DNA of 64,000 nt from Acanthochromis polyacanthus. Taxonomy: Eukaryota > Chordata > Actinopteri > Pomacentridae. The notes beneath the pieces are model-generated. The model ran no database searches and had not been told where the DNA came from. It saw only the letters and a list, made by a program, of their open reading frames with translations. Shown here in pieces: positions 34,560 through 46,601 of this stretch. Every line of letters begins with the position of its first letter. The first letter of the stretch is position 1. Where the stretch lies: positions 5,344,534-5,408,533 of the forward strand of contig NC_067119.1 in NCBI RefSeq assembly GCF_021347895.1, in the 5' to 3' direction. A program made the position numbers and the translations under genes.

Positions 34560-34985
34560 GACGTGTAACTGTGCTTCTATAAACTTACTACTGAAAAGCA
34601 CAAGTCAGTGGTTAGATGCAAGAAAACTGACAAGTCAATGGACGCCCCAGTGCAATAAAATCCAACATTAAGAATTGGAGGAAATATGGCACATGTGTAA
34701 ACCTGCCTAGAGTAAGCTGTACTAAAAAAGCGATTGAGCAAGAAAGAGACCAGTTAGGAAGGCCACCAAGACACCCGTGATTCCTCTGAAGGAGTTAGAA
34801 GCTTCAGAGGGGGTAACCAAGATACTTTTGACTTCTCAAAAGGAGTTCAATGCATCAGAAGAGGCCACCAAGACACCCGAGATTCCTCTGAAGGAGTTGC
34901 AAGCTTGAGAGGGGGCCACCTAGACACCTATGACTTCTCTAAAGGATCTAGAAGCTTCAGAGGAGGCTACCAAGACACACATGGC
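34560..34985 (+). mobile_element. Decayed Tc1-family element with tandem 60-bp units (remnant 2)
   Basis: Same family as remnant 1: ACTGAAAAGCACAAGTCAGT, GGAAATATGGCACATGTGTA, AACCTGCCTAGAGTAAGCTG. The segment corresponding to GAGGCCACCAAGACACCCGAGATTCCTCTGAAGGAG... is present about four times (near 34757, 34816, 34863, 34960), where an intact Tc1 gene has it once. Confidence 0.75.
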
Positions 34986-36093
34986 TCATGGATTTGCACA
35001 ACATTTACAAGGACACAGCTGGTATTTTTTTGCTCTAAAATGTTCTGAGAAAGTTCTAGTAATGTTTCCAGCTGGAAAGTTCTCTGTAGACATTCTAAAA
35101 ATGTTCTTCTTGAAACATTTGCTGAATGTCACACTGAGGACATCCTTCATTTGCTATCATTTAGCATTTTAGTATTGTTTTATGGAAGAACATTCTGTAA
35201 TGTGTTCCCTACATCTCCAAAATATCCTCAAAATACTGTAGGCTCAATGTTCAAAATGTTTCATATCATGTAACAGAAATGGTTCATAGATAAAAAAATA
35301 TATATATTTATTCACTACATAAATTGTTAGAATTTGGAAGTAATGGTTGCTAATGTTGAGGAACCATTTCCTGCTTGTTGGGTAATTCTTCTTCCACTAG
35401 AACATCGAGTAAACAAGGCCCTCCTTTACATTTTTTTGCAAGTTCATCTACATGTTAATAAGAGATTATAGCTCAGACATGCTATTTTTAGAAACATTCC
35501 CACATAAATCCTGGCCCATTCACAGCTGTAACCGTATCTAAACCACATCGTCAGACGTGGAACTATCCTCTTAGCTTCGACGTGTCGCCTTTTGCACTCC
35601 AACTCCACAGTCGGTCACCGTGCGCGACGTTAAAACCCTTCCCCGATGCTCTTTCCTGATAACATCCACTGTGCTGATCCTGTCTTATCCTACTGTCGCT
35701 GCCCTTTCTGCAGCCTGTTCACCGGCTGTTCCCCGACATCCGGATGATCGCGTCTTATCCATCAGAGGAGAGCGCGAGGTCGGGATATTGGGGGGATTTA
35801 GCCTCCATTAATGGTTCCTGCTCTCAGATAGCTCGGCCTTCACACACATCCAGAGCTAATACTCCATCAGCTACTCCAGCGGTGTCAAGATTAAAGAGCA
35901 ATTACAAGCTGCTCTATAAAATGATAGAGGGGAAGTGGAGTCAATGCGATGGTGACCCACTTCAGTTAGAGGAGAGGATATCAGAATCAGAAAAACTTCT
36001 TTTTTTAAAAATAAAAAACAAAGAAACAAGTAGAAATAGTTGTTGAAATGTGCAGCACACTTGCTTTATTCTGGTTTTTGGTCCGGTCTGGGC
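34986..36093. other. Intergenic DNA, possible conserved patch
   Basis: No gene. The stretch 35840-35960 (ATACTCCATCAGCTACTCCA, GATTAAAGAGCAATTACAAG) is repeat-free and might be conserved non-coding DNA. Confidence 0.3.
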
Positions 36094-36153
36094 TACCTGG
36101 TTGATCCTGCCAGTAGCATATGCTTGTCTCAAAGATTAAGCCATGCAAGTCTA
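36094..36153 (+). rRNA. Fragment of the 5' end of 18S rRNA (about 60 bp)
   Basis: TACCTGGTTGATCCTGCCAG and the following AGCATATGCTTGTCTCAAAG, ATTAAGCCATGCA match the extreme 5' end of eukaryotic 18S rRNA, starting at its first nucleotide. Identity breaks down at AAGTCTAC, where the gene reads ATGTCTAAG. It is a pseudogene fragment, not a functional rRNA. The source may be a retrotransposed piece of rRNA or a transposon that acquired this sequence. Confidence 0.92.
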
Positions 36154-36924
36154 CATCCACATATTTATATATATAGCTGGACCAATATTTTAATGCTGAA
36201 TCATATTTATAGTTTTTATATACCTGTGAAGCTTTTCAGCAGAGGTTGAAAGGTCCTAAATGATTTGAAGAGCATTTTTAAATTCATAACCTTTGCTGCT
36301 GATGGAAACATTTTTGAGTAGATTATAAGAAAATAGCAATATGTGAAATGTTCAGACTGTTAAACATCTGACTCCAGAAACATTCCTCTAAATGCAAAAT
36401 AAGCTCATATGTGCAGAAATGCCACCACTGCTTGGTATTTTATTCTCCTTTCACAGACCAAAACCCATTAACTCTGCAGATCATAAAACGGTCTCTCCAG
36501 GATTCTGAGAATTTGATCTCATTACCTTCATTTTCCTGCCAAATTAATTCCCTCCGAGTCTCAGAGGAGCCGTTGGAAGCAGCTGAAAAGCAGGAAGGAG
36601 AGACTCTGGTTCTCCGTGAGACTGGACCGGGTGGCGGCGCAGCAAAGACCTCTGGGTAATGAGGTCTGAAGTGAAGCCTCATTAGCTTCTCTGTTTCCTG
36701 ACGACTGGTTCAAAAACACTGCAGGCCTTCTGGGTGATTCTCCACCAGTGACCATGGCCAGAGCTTAGGAGGAAAGAGAAAGAAATGAGTGTGACTGAGT
36801 GAAATAAAGTGAAATTTTTACACAAAAGCATCCATTTGAGATCAGATACAGCATTAATAAAGACTTTCATACAGTCATAATATTCAGTCTAACCCGCTGA
36901 GCTCTGACTAGTTTTGGGGCGTTT
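36154..36924. other. Intergenic DNA, no supported gene
   Basis: Overlapping frames near 36411-36755 on both strands lack recognisable domains. Confidence 0.4.
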
Positions 36925-37060
36925 TTTACTCCACCAAGGAACGACGGAGCTATGTGATGATCGGCGTTGGTTTGTCTGAATGTCTGTCTGTTTGAAACAT
37001 CGCCCAAAAACAGACTAAGTGATTTGGATTAAATTTTCAGGGAAGGTCGATGACAATGCC
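36925..37060 (+). repeat. Dispersed fish repeat, second copy
   Basis: Contains ACTCCACCAAGGAACGACGG, GAGCTATGTGATGATCGGCG, TTGGTTTGTCTGAATGTCTG and TTTGGATTAAATTTTCAGGG in the same order as the inverted copy at 25960-26370. Confidence 0.6.
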
Positions 37061-37880
37061 ATCCAGGGGAATAAGCAGCCTTGGAGGAGTACTGCGCTCT
37101 CTGAGTGCTGTTCCAGTTTGCTCCTCTTCGTGTTTTCTACTCGCTGGCTCATTTTTAAAGTCCTTTGACCACCTCGACTGAGAATTTCCCCATTGTTGGT
37201 CCATTAGAGCTTCTAAGCTAATCTCAAGCCCTGCTTCTTGTGGAAACTCATGATTGTGCACATGAATGGAGAAAAAACATCCAGCCTTCTTTGTTCTCCT
37301 TGTTATCTAAATCTCTCTTTTTTAGTCTTTTTTCTGATATATGCAGCTGTAACTGACATCTGTGACTTAAACTCAGACTGTTTAGGTGCAATTTGTACCA
37401 ACTGAGAGAATATTTCTACCTAAACTGCAGCTGAGATGCCTTTGAGACGGTCATTTTACCTTCATTTACTTTAAGAAAACTGCAGTACGTGTAAAAGAAA
37501 GCACAAAAGGCCATTTTACGCTCAGTCCCCGGGTGAAGAAAGTCTAAAAGTCCACTGATGTGACTGAAATTAATGCATCGTTTCCTCCTTAATGACACCT
37601 CTGACTCACTTCTGTCCAAATTGCAGCTCTGGATTTCTGTCTGGTCAATAATCTCCTCCTTTACGTTCTGGTCATGAGTCAGTTCTCTGACTTCATTCCT
37701 CGTCACGTCACTCTCTAATGTGAAACGTCGGAACTGTTGAGGAGTGATTATAAATCCCTGCCATTAATCAGAGGCTCTAAAAGTCACAGTGGAAGGCTTT
37801 GGAATAATAATCCGTTATTAGATGAGTTTTCCTACAAAAGAAACTTAACGGATGGGCATGAGAGTGGAATTAATCGTCTC
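37061..37880. other. Intergenic DNA, possible conserved patch
   Basis: No gene. 37735-37870 is repeat-free with TGCCATTAATCAGAGGCTC and AATAATAATCCGTTATTAG, a candidate regulatory patch. Confidence 0.3.
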
Positions 37881-38500
37881 AGGCTACGTTTATGCAAGGA
37901 CCATCTTAACAGAAAACGCAAAAGTGGCATCTTGTCTTCACTTTTTATTTCACATTTAGACGAGCGGTTTTGAAGTAAATCTGCGTATATACTCTATAGT
38001 GTGTGGAATTCGATTGGATATGCATGCCAGGCAGCTAGGTGGCGCTGTGATAAAACTCCGCCATGTCTACGCGCATGCGTACTATCTCCCTTTTCGGATC
38101 TCTGCCGCGGTAAATGTTCATGAATGGAATCTGTACAGATTCTGTACGTTTGTTGGTACGACTCCTGTAGTGTAAATCGAGCTGCCAGAGTTGCTTGAAG
38201 GTACGAAGGATGGAAATAATCACACATCTTTGTTTATTTCCTTGTACCGGCCGGCAAACCAAAGCACCGGCGCACGTATGTGACGTAATCACGTACGCGA
38301 CGTGGTCAGAGCTCTGCAAAGTTTTGCCGTTTAGACGGAAGCGTAATGGCGAACAGTTTTCAACTTTTCCACTCTGGAGGCCGGTTTCAAATTTTTGCGT
38401 TTTTAAGCCCCTAAAATGCCATCCTGGTATAAACGATAGGGTGTTTTGTTGAAATATTTTGACGTTTTTACCTGCAAGCGTCCTCGTGTAAACAGGGCCT
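37881..38500. mobile_element. DNA transposon with GGCCCTGTTTACACGAGGAC-type ends
   Basis: The right end, on the complement, reads AGGCCCTGTTTACACGAGGA followed by AAAAACGTCAAAAT. The left end AGGCTACGTTTATGCAAGGA is its diverged partner. The centre is CpG-rich (GCGCATGCG, GCGCACGTATGTGACG), unlike the flanks, as in a recently arrived element. No transposase is recognisable. Confidence 0.6.
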
Positions 38501-40575
38501 CATATGAATCGGAATTCCTACATATTTAACAAAGCATTAGGAAATATAAAGTAAAAACCTTCAAATGAAGAACTAATAAAACATTTAAATAATTAAATGA
38601 TGAAATAAACACTGTACACTGTAAATCTATCTATCTATCTAGACTACTAGATTTTTTCTTCCTTCATAAGTTTCAGATTTTAGTACTTCTTTTTTTTTTT
38701 TACAGATTATATATAATTATATGTATTTGCTTTTCCTCAATCTAAAACTTTCATTTTTTTTTCAGATTTAAAAAAAACCCCAAAAAACCAACCAAACAAA
38801 AAAAGACATATTTTAGGGAATTTGTATGGCTATAGATCCAATCATGTTATTTGAATTTAAATTCCTACATAACAAATAAAAGAAGTGGGGACTAAACTGT
38901 ATATAAAACTGTATATAGTTTCAAATGAAGAATTAATACAACATTTAAATTGATTAAATAATGGAACAAACATGAAAAACTAAAAAAAAAACCTTGATCA
39001 TTCAAAGTTGTTTCATCATATTTGGAAATGTAAAAATGTTATATCTATTCTCCTTCATAAATTTGTGATTTTAGTCCCTGTTTGTGGCATTTTATGGTCT
39101 ATCCAGTTACAGATCCAGTCTTCTAGTATGAACAGAAATTCCTTCACACTCAGAATTTGCTGTTTGAACCTTGAAATGAAGAAGTTCTACAACTTTTAGA
39201 AGAATTAAATGATGAAATCAACCCAAAAACCTCCCTTAAAGCTCAGTTTAAAACACCAACAGTAACAATCCGACACAGAAACTACAGATTCTGCTCAGAT
39301 AAGAAGCCATTTGCTGCTGCAGCCGTCCAGCCTTTATTTACCATCTGCTGAGTTTACAGTCGCTGCAGCAGCGGATATTATTGATGTGTCTGTTTGGCGA
39401 TGGAGGTCAACTCCATTCCACCTGGCTGCTGTCGTGTCAACATGCTTCAGACGCTCAGAGATTGGTTGGAGTCCAGACCGGAGAGGTTTGCTCTTTTGAT
39501 GGCAGACTGCAGCTCGTCACTTTGACCCGAATCTGGCTTCACGGGAGAACGAACACGGCTCCGATATTAGGCTGGACTCTGGTGACACTCGAGCAGGTTC
39601 CCTGTCATCACCGTTCTGTTTTACAATCACCCAGCTGCACGCTTTCACTTTCAGCTCTAGTCTTTTCTACAAACCACAACATGTTCGTCTGAGTTTCTGG
39701 AGGCTGAGAACATGCAGATAGTTTAGTTTAGGGGTCTTTCTTTGTGATTTATGCTGAAGTAAAATAAATTTGAACTACACAAATGATAGAAAAATCAATG
39801 CCTTGTAATCACTGACACCGGGTTTGAGAAGAGGGGAACGCTAGTGATAAAAAAAAAAAAAAAACGCCTTGAGGCCGACATCCTCCCGACTGCTGTGAAA
39901 GTGTTTGTTAGAAAGTAAAGATGTGAAACGTTGCTTTAATTCTCAAAGCAATGCCTCAGTTCATCATCACTCCGCCGTCTAATGGCTCTAATGATGACAG
40001 AAGCCACAGTAATACATCAGTAATAGGAAGTGTCGCCTCTCATCTCGTCACCTGGAGCTCTCTACTCCTGAACTGACCTTTGCTTTGCTGAGATGTTGGG
40101 ATGGAGTTTACTTTTTGTGTGATTTAACAGTTCTTAAAGAGATATTACAAACCAGATATTTGTGTTTTCTTATCGTATTGAGCGTCTAATGCTTGCCGAG
40201 TCAATAATGGAGGATGTATTCCCCACATAAACTTGTAATCCACTTCTTTGCCATCCATAAAACAGGCACCAAAATATGTCTAAATTCACTGTCTCTGTAT
40301 AAGCTAAGTAAGCATGTCAAGCAGTTTGGAAAGAACCACTTTCAAACTGTCTTTTAGTTGGGATCCCACTAAAAACCTAAAAAGTTCAGCTCCAGTCCCT
40401 TCAAAGTTTTGTTGTTGTGCAGTGATACGCTGCTCCCAGAGCTCCTGCAACATTTAAAACGCTCTCTACGCTCTCTGTAAGTTCGTCGAACACAGTCAAT
40501 TTAAATTTAATTTTGGGAAAGAGGTAGAAGTCTCATGCAGCCAAACGTCAGGGAGACCTGCTGTACTTTAGAGCA
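38501..40575. other. Intergenic DNA, no supported gene
   Basis: AT-rich, with a short (CTAT)n tract near 38625-38641 and A-rich tracts. 39950-40070 (TCTAATGGCTCTAATGATGA, CACAGTAATACATCAGTAAT) is repeat-free and a weak conserved-element candidate. Confidence 0.4.
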
Positions 40576-40720
40576 GAGGTGTCAAACATAAGGCCCACAG
40601 GCCCAAATTGGACTGCCACAGGATCCAATCCGACCCGATCCATGACCTAATGATAACCCAATGTCCTCTGTAAAGTGCGACTTAATGGTGAAATATGATA
40701 ACCTGATGTCAAAACTGTCG
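40576..40720 (+). mobile_element. hAT-type element, left end only
   Basis: CAGAGGTGTCAAACATAAGG followed by CCCACAGGCCCAAATTGG resembles a common vertebrate hAT terminus (CAGAGGTGTCAAAC). The right terminus was not located, so the extent is a minimum. Confidence 0.5.
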
Positions 40721-40929
40721 TTGAAAAAAAAAAAAACGAGCACAGCATCTCTGGTTTTTCCTGGAGGAACTAATCATTTCTAAGAACTGCTGTCGACAAT
40801 CAGTCCAGCTGTCCTTGAATGCTGATTTCTCCTGGAGGTTTTTTGAAAATCTTTAAAGAAGTTTTTTAGACATTCAAACACGGTCAAGTCTTAGACTCTG
40901 GCCCATGATTTGGGACCTAGTTTCCATTT

Positions 40930-41110
40930 CATCACCGGCTTGAATCAACCCAACTAAAACCCACAAAGTCTGTCAGAAACTTGGGTGTCCTGATCAAAGA
41001 CCAACTAACTTTCAAGATTCATGTAGTCTCTGTTGCTCGGTCATGTTGATTTATCCCGTACAACATCAGGAACATCAGACCCTTCCTGTCCGAACATGCA
41101 GCGCAACTTG
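40930..41110 (+). pseudogene. LINE reverse transcriptase fragment, part 1
   Basis: Translation gives NLGVLIKDQLTFKIHV followed by broken FIPYNIRNIRPFLSEHAAQL, the region just downstream of the RT catalytic core in L2/CR1-like LINEs. Stops and frameshifts are present. It continues at about 41690 after other sequence. Confidence 0.65.
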
Positions 41111-41387
41111 ATTCTGTCCAATGTAATTCTTCTAGTAGACTTCATACGTCTTGTAAATATTGTGGAAATATGATCTTTTAGAATTTGTTCTTACATTTTA
41201 ACTCTATTTTGATAAGTATGTTGTGTTTTGTCATGAACCTGTCTGTCTGTAACTCAGTATTATATTGTCTAGTACAGGTCTTCTAATGTTATTTGTCAGT
41301 GATTCAGTGTTGTTTTGTTGTGTCATTTGAGAACAGGTCTCTCTCAAGAATCAGGCCCATGTCTCAATGAGATTACCTGTATAAATA

Positions 41388-41680
41388 CAGCAGGCTCTCA
41401 ATTTACGACATCCTCGACCTTCAGCGTTTGGTGGGTACGTCACCATCTTCCATAAGTTTATTAAGAAGGTCTTGTTATATCATTCTAACGTACGGCATTT
41501 GCGAAGTTAAGACAAATTTCTCACTTAACTAGTTGGCGAGTGGACGAACATGTCGTCACGCGCCGCTATAAGAGGAAGATAGCTTTGTTTACATTCACTG
41601 GTTGAGATCCGATTTATGGCAAAAATCGAGTTACGTCATGTCATAGGAACGGAATTCTGACATAAGTCAAGGACCCCCTG
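41388..41680 (+). mobile_element. MITE with CAGCAGG/CAGGGGGTCC ends, copy 2
   Basis: 293 bp between TA dinucleotides (41386-41387, 41681-41682). Left end CAGCAGGCTCTCAATTTACG; right end, complemented, CAGGGGGTCCTTGACTTATG. The related copy is at 23866-24177. It lies between two pieces of a LINE frame, so it inserted into or near that LINE. Confidence 0.75.
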
Positions 41681-41689
41681 TAAAGGTTA

Positions 41690-41890
41690 ATGAACTTCTG
41701 GTCCAGGCTCTTGAAATATCATACATCAACTATCGCAACACCTTACTGGCGGGTTCCTCACACCCATAGTCAAACCTCTGCAGATGATCCATATTGCAGT
41801 AGCACATCTGGTATTCAACCAGACAAAAACAGCAAGTCACCCCACTGTTCAAGTCACTTCACTGGTTTCCATCTGTTGCCTGCAAACAAC
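41690..41890 (+). pseudogene. LINE reverse transcriptase fragment, part 2
   Basis: Broken frames give LLVQALEISYINYRNTLLAG, then LVFNQTKTAS and VTPLFKSLHWFPSV-like residues. These match the conserved C-terminal stretch of L2/CR1-like RTs (dimly YCNALLAG...LVFNxPK...HWLPV). Part 1 is at 40930-41110. Confidence 0.65.
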
Positions 41891-43169
41891 CCCAAAACCT
41901 AACCCTAACCCAACAAAAGGCGCTTTCGGTCAGGCAGTCTGGTTCATGGTGAGTTGGTGTTTCAGCCTCTTCTCGGGGTGTTTCCTGTGTGTCGCCCTGT
42001 ATTTGTATCGACCGTAACCTCTCAGAAAACAATTGCGGCTCAGAAAACTTTCATTTTCAGATTTATCCCCATCGGTACCGACGTGGCCTGAGTTGTGTTT
42101 TTTCAGAGGACGTAATGAACTGTGGTCATGACGGGGCCTTTTGAGGGAAGATGCCACCACATCAGTGGGCCTGTTACATCTGACAGGGTTTATTAAGTCG
42201 AGGTGATGAGCTGCAAATCCAGACAGCAGGGACTGTGATGGCAGCCACTGCTCCTGTCAAAACTGATTAAGCTATCAGGTGTCATGTCTGGGGAAGGGAA
42301 AGGGAGGGAAGGTTGGTTTGTAGGAGGGGAGTCTGAGGACAACAATATCCAACACTCAGTAATATCTCAATAATGGGATGTGAACGCTCAGATGGGGACA
42401 GCGTGAGGAGGGAAAAAAAGGAGGGAAAAGGGTCAAACGGATGGGAAATGAGAGGGGAAGAGTGATAGGCTATCACAGAGATGACTCCTCGACAGATGGG
42501 CCTCCACCTGGGCGTCTCTCTGGGGAAATAGCTCCGGATGTGAAGTCAAACACTGAGGAAAAGGGCAGCAGCATGGAGATCCCTGTGTTTTCTGGGGGTT
42601 GTGTTGTGTCATCTTAGGACTGTGTGATGTAGTTTTGTGATATTTATATGACAGGTGTCACTGTGCGTACTGGGAATTGATGGTTTATTATTTTGTGGAG
42701 TTAGACGTTTGGGATTTGTTGGGACTTTCGCTGGCCGTTTCTTTAAACTTTTAATGATGTGAACTGAAGCTCTGAGGTGTATGGCAGTTTGTATTGTTTT
42801 AGTGATGCAGTTTGGTCATCTGTGGTGTCTTTAAGTAGGGGTTGATCTTGTTATTTTTAAAATGGCAATGTCCCGCCCACAGCTCTATCTGATTGGTTAC
42901 ATATCATGACTGACATTCAATCAGCACTGAAGGATAAATGTTTAAATGTTATCTTTTAAATAAACACGTCAAACAAAAATAAACGTGACATTTTAACAAA
43001 CTTGTGCTTGTGTAGTCTTGTTTCTTCACAGCGCTGCGTTGAATGGTCTGACTGCACTTTATTATCAATGAGGAAGTTTGAAGTTTGGCACCAAGGTTTT
43101 TTATTTTTAATGCAAATATATATTGGTTTTTACTGGAGATGTCCATTCTTGATCTTCTACAATTTCATT
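41891..43169. other. Intergenic DNA, nothing recognised
   Basis: No gene or repeat end seen. Confidence 0.4.
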
Positions 43170-43260
43170 TTGAAGACGCTTTTATCCAAAGTGAAGTACA
43201 TCTGAGAATAGACACAACACAAGGAAGGACCTAGTGAGGATAAAACAACCTGGATAGGAG
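43170..43260 (+). repeat. Dispersed repeat with GACGCTTTTATCCAAAGTGA
   Basis: The word GACGCTTTTATCCAAAGTGA followed by AGTACATCTGAGAA is a recurring fish repeat signature that I recognise but cannot classify. Boundaries are approximate. Confidence 0.4.
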
Positions 43261-45046
43261 TCAGGAAACAATCCTAAAGATTGGGATCTTTGCATTTTTT
43301 TAGGTGATTGGTATCACATATCTAATCCTCAATACTTCAGTAAAATTTGTAGCAGAACTCAAGGGTTGATGTTGCTGTTTTAGTCACCAGACACATGAAA
43401 CAGGCCACCAAGGTACCACTGGGATAAGTAACCCCGTGGCAGTTGATCCCCAGCTCTGGTCGGAGGTCATTAAGCACCACAGAAGTCTTTGTCATGGTGC
43501 CCCTTCACTAGCAAAACCCCCACAATGCTCTCTGCTCACTGACATGAACCTTCCGTAGTCTGATTGACGATCACCTGTAGAAACTACGGTACTAAAACAG
43601 CAACATCTGGTGGAACAACCACTTACTACAGCTGATCCACAACACATTTTCTAACATTCCTGTAGAGAAAACAGATTTTTGCCATCTTTTGGAGCCACAG
43701 TACACCCTACTCTACTCTACCTTTTTGTCTTAGAGTTACTCAATTAGCAAACACATACAGTATATTAGATTGATTTTAATAACTTTAATGCACCTGAAGT
43801 GTCTATTATTTAGGAAAATGGTAGCAGATTTGGTCTCAAAATCAGTAAATACTAAATATTAAATGACTTGGATAAGAGCAGAGGCAAAAAACATTGATTA
43901 GAAGGTCTTTGAAATATTAGTGCTGGTCTTGGTGATTACTAATAATTACACTGAAAAACATCTGACAGTTTGTGCTGTGGATGCTTTGGCTCCTGTTGTT
44001 TAATTCAAGTCATGGTTTGGTTTTGTATTCTCCTTATTTCTGCCTAAATGTAAAAAATTCAATAACCACTTGTCAGCAAATTTCAGTCAAGTTTCCCTTG
44101 AGCAAAACCTTCAAACTAATGCTTTAATACTGTTGCCAACTGCAGAAGAGTTTGTCAAGGACAGCACTGAATGCTTTTTGCCTAAAATAATCGTGTGTGC
44201 CGACCCTTTCATCACGTACTGCAGGTTGGTAGGTACGATGATCAATGAGCGAAACATCCCACAAGTCAATATCGTAGGAAGATTAAAGGCAGAACTGCTG
44301 ACGGCATCAGTAATATTTCATCAATCGGAATAGAAGATGAATTGATTCTCTCTGTCCACTGGCCCTCATCAGCGATGCCATGATTTCACAAAAACACTCG
44401 TGTCCTGAAAATACTCCCCGATGGCCAAAGGAGCTTAGCAGTGCAGAGAGGATGTGCAGCAGGTTTACCTCCAGAAAAATAACACAACTGTAGTGTTGGT
44501 CTCGTGCTCAGCAGGGAGGTTAAACTGACACTCCTGTTTTGAATAATATAAAAAATCCCTGAGAAACTACACATTTATCACGTGCTTTTCAGTCTTAGAC
44601 ACAAATGTTCCTCCGCATGTTGTCAAAATAAGCTCGGACTAATCCGCAGTCTGGAGTTAAGCCTTAAAATCCACAATCTGCATCATGTTACGCAACTGTC
44701 TGCACACGGATGGAGGTCAGCTTTTATGTTGCTTTTAATACATTATTCTATCACGTACATATTAATCTATTGTAAATGTCAACATACAGGCTTTGTAAGA
44801 TGGAGATTTCAGCTCAGAAGCTCCAACAAGATCTGAAAATAAACCGCAGTGGTTCGCAAACTCTCCCCACATTTCCTGCATGTTTCAACTGTGCTGTAAA
44901 GCCCAAAAATGTACCCTAAAGAAAGCAAATTACACGTTAATCTAGACGCTGCATGTCCTCCACCAATGCCTTATCTCGCACTTTTAAAGAAATTGATCCA
45001 GATCTGCACAAAAATTCAATGCATTCATTAGTTAGCCTTTCAACAC
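43261..45046. other. Intergenic DNA, no supported gene
   Basis: An 87-codon frame at 44070-44333 (+) has no recognisable domain or promoter and is not called. Confidence 0.4.
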
Positions 45047-45160
45047 CATTAGCTAACACAATGTAGCATTAGAACACAGGAGTGATGGTTGCTGGAAATG
45101 TTCCTCTGTACCCCTATGGAGATATTCCATTAAACATTTCCAGCGAGAATAGTCATTTAC
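45047..45160 (-). repeat. R1 Tc1-type MITE, copy 4, left half
   Basis: Contains GGAGTGATGGTTGCTGGAAA, GTTCCTCTGTACCCCTATGG and GAATAGTCATTTAC, then stops where the TAGCCTA element begins. The remainder resumes at 46602. Confidence 0.8.
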
Positions 45161-45358
45161 TAGCCTAACCGCGCTAGACAACCCACGGCAACGAATTTAA
45201 TTCTCTGCCAGGGTGGGTCTAGTTACCCTCGGTAAGCCTCGAGGCTGGATTCTCCTAAAACTGACCGACGAATCACCATGAAGTGTAGAGTCAGAAGGCG
45301 GGCGTAACTAAGTGACGACAGAGGCGCGACGATTCTGACAGAAACAACCGGAAACAAC

Positions 45359-45415
45359 TAGCCTAGTCGTCCTAGACAACACACGGCAACGAACTTAATT
45401 CTCTGCCAGGGTCGA
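45359..45415 (+). repeat. Internal duplicate of the TAGCCTA terminus
   Basis: TAGCCTAGTCGTCCTAGACA, then ACACGGCAACGAACTTAATT and CTCTGCCAGGGT, repeats about 50 bp of the element's own left end (45161-45215) some 200 bp inward. It could be a nested partial copy or a rearrangement scar. Confidence 0.7.
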
Positions 45416-45682
45416 CAACAAAAACGACAACAGTCGTTGAGCTCCATTAGCACCGACTCTGAATAATCTTTCTGTTAACATGTCTGTAATATACTTGAGC
45501 TTCACCCATTGACTGTATAAATAACGCTTTACCGAACTCCTGCATCCTCTGATGTCTGGCGCTCTAGGAACTACGTCAGCCTATTCGTTATGCTGATTGG
45601 TTGTATACCTACCCAACTGCTGCAGAGGGATTTGAAAGACAACCTTTTAGCCCGCCTCCCTCCCTGTCGAGAGTTCCTAGAG

Positions 45683-46557
45683 CAGGGGTCGGCAACCTGC
45701 GGCTCCGGAGCCGCATGCGGCTCTTTCAGCCCTCTGTTGTGGCTCCCTGTAACTTTGGAAAATACATTGTTCTGCCTTTCAGGCGCGTTTCAATGCATTT
45801 TAATATAGAGAATTGTATTGTGAAATTACCGCTCTTACTTTGACGTGTCACTCCACCGGATATGCTGTGCCTGTGACATGAGAGCGCAAAGTTGATGCAG
45901 AGAGACAACACGGAGCTTCAGATTCACACACGTTTCATGCCTTTTTTTAAATTTTACTCCTGGATAAGCAACGCCTGTAGTTTCACATCGTTTTGTACTC
46001 AAGAATGGCAAGCCTGTGTATTAAAGCTCCACTCCAAGAAAGACACGTCTTTGAGTCAAAAGTACTCATGATAGGGTAATACACGTTACTCGCAAGAACA
46101 CGGCTGGATGTCACATCCAGGCAGCAGGTCAGAGAGTCAGAGGAGTGTCGTCTTGGAAAATAGGGCAGCGACTTACCGGAGAAAAGTTATTAGCTTAAGA
46201 TAAATAGATATAGATTTTACAAGTTAAATAGATATTCGCAAAATATTGATTTCCAGGTAACATTATGTAACATATGAGGTCCAGGAGCAAAAATGACATT
46301 AACCAGGTAAGCTAAATACTAGTGGAAGGACACGATTAAAAAAATGAATCTATCTAATTAGAGGCTTTGTAATTAAGTAATCACGACTGATTAACAAGGG
46401 CATAGAGGTAAAAAAAAAAACCCAAAAAAACAAAAACGATAGATGCAGTGTTGTCTTCATTTTAAATGCCAAAAGGATTTTGCGGCTCCCGGTGGTTTCT
46501 TTTCTATGGGAAACGGGTCGAAATGGCTCTTTGAGTGTTAAAGGTTGCCGACCCCTG
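45683..46557. mobile_element. hAT-type element nested in the TAGCCTA transposon
   Basis: Perfect CAGGGGTCGGCAACC ends with flanking 8-bp copies TCCTAGAG (45675-45682) and TCCTAGAC (46558-46565), seven of eight matching. CGGCTCCGGAGCCGCATGCG near the left end is palindromic. No transposase is visible in 875 bp. The CAGGGGTCGGCAACC end is a known hAT type. Confidence 0.9.
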
Positions 46558-46601
46558 TCCTAGACCCTTGTGCCTTCAGACCTGGGTCGAGCGCTAGGCT
46601 A

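Larger units (their letters stand above)
45161..46601. mobile_element. TAGCCTA-ended DNA transposon, copy 2, itself interrupted
   Basis: The ends are TAGCCTAACCGCGCTAGAC and GAGCGCTAGGCTA, with AGTCATTTAC repeated exactly on both sides (45151-45160, 46602-46611). Its left and right parts match the 13648-14221 element in reverse orientation, but the helicase fragment is replaced by other sequence. An extra terminus-like block (CTAGCCTAGTCGTCCTAGAC) lies inside at about 45359. A hAT element is nested at 45683-46557. Confidence 0.88.

Noticed and set aside
36094..36153. Functional 18S rRNA gene
   Set aside because: Only about 60 bases of some 1800 are present, with mismatches at the end.
44070..44333. 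87-codon frame as a gene
   Set aside because: No recognisable domain, no upstream promoter features, and length compatible with chance in a 64-kb window.
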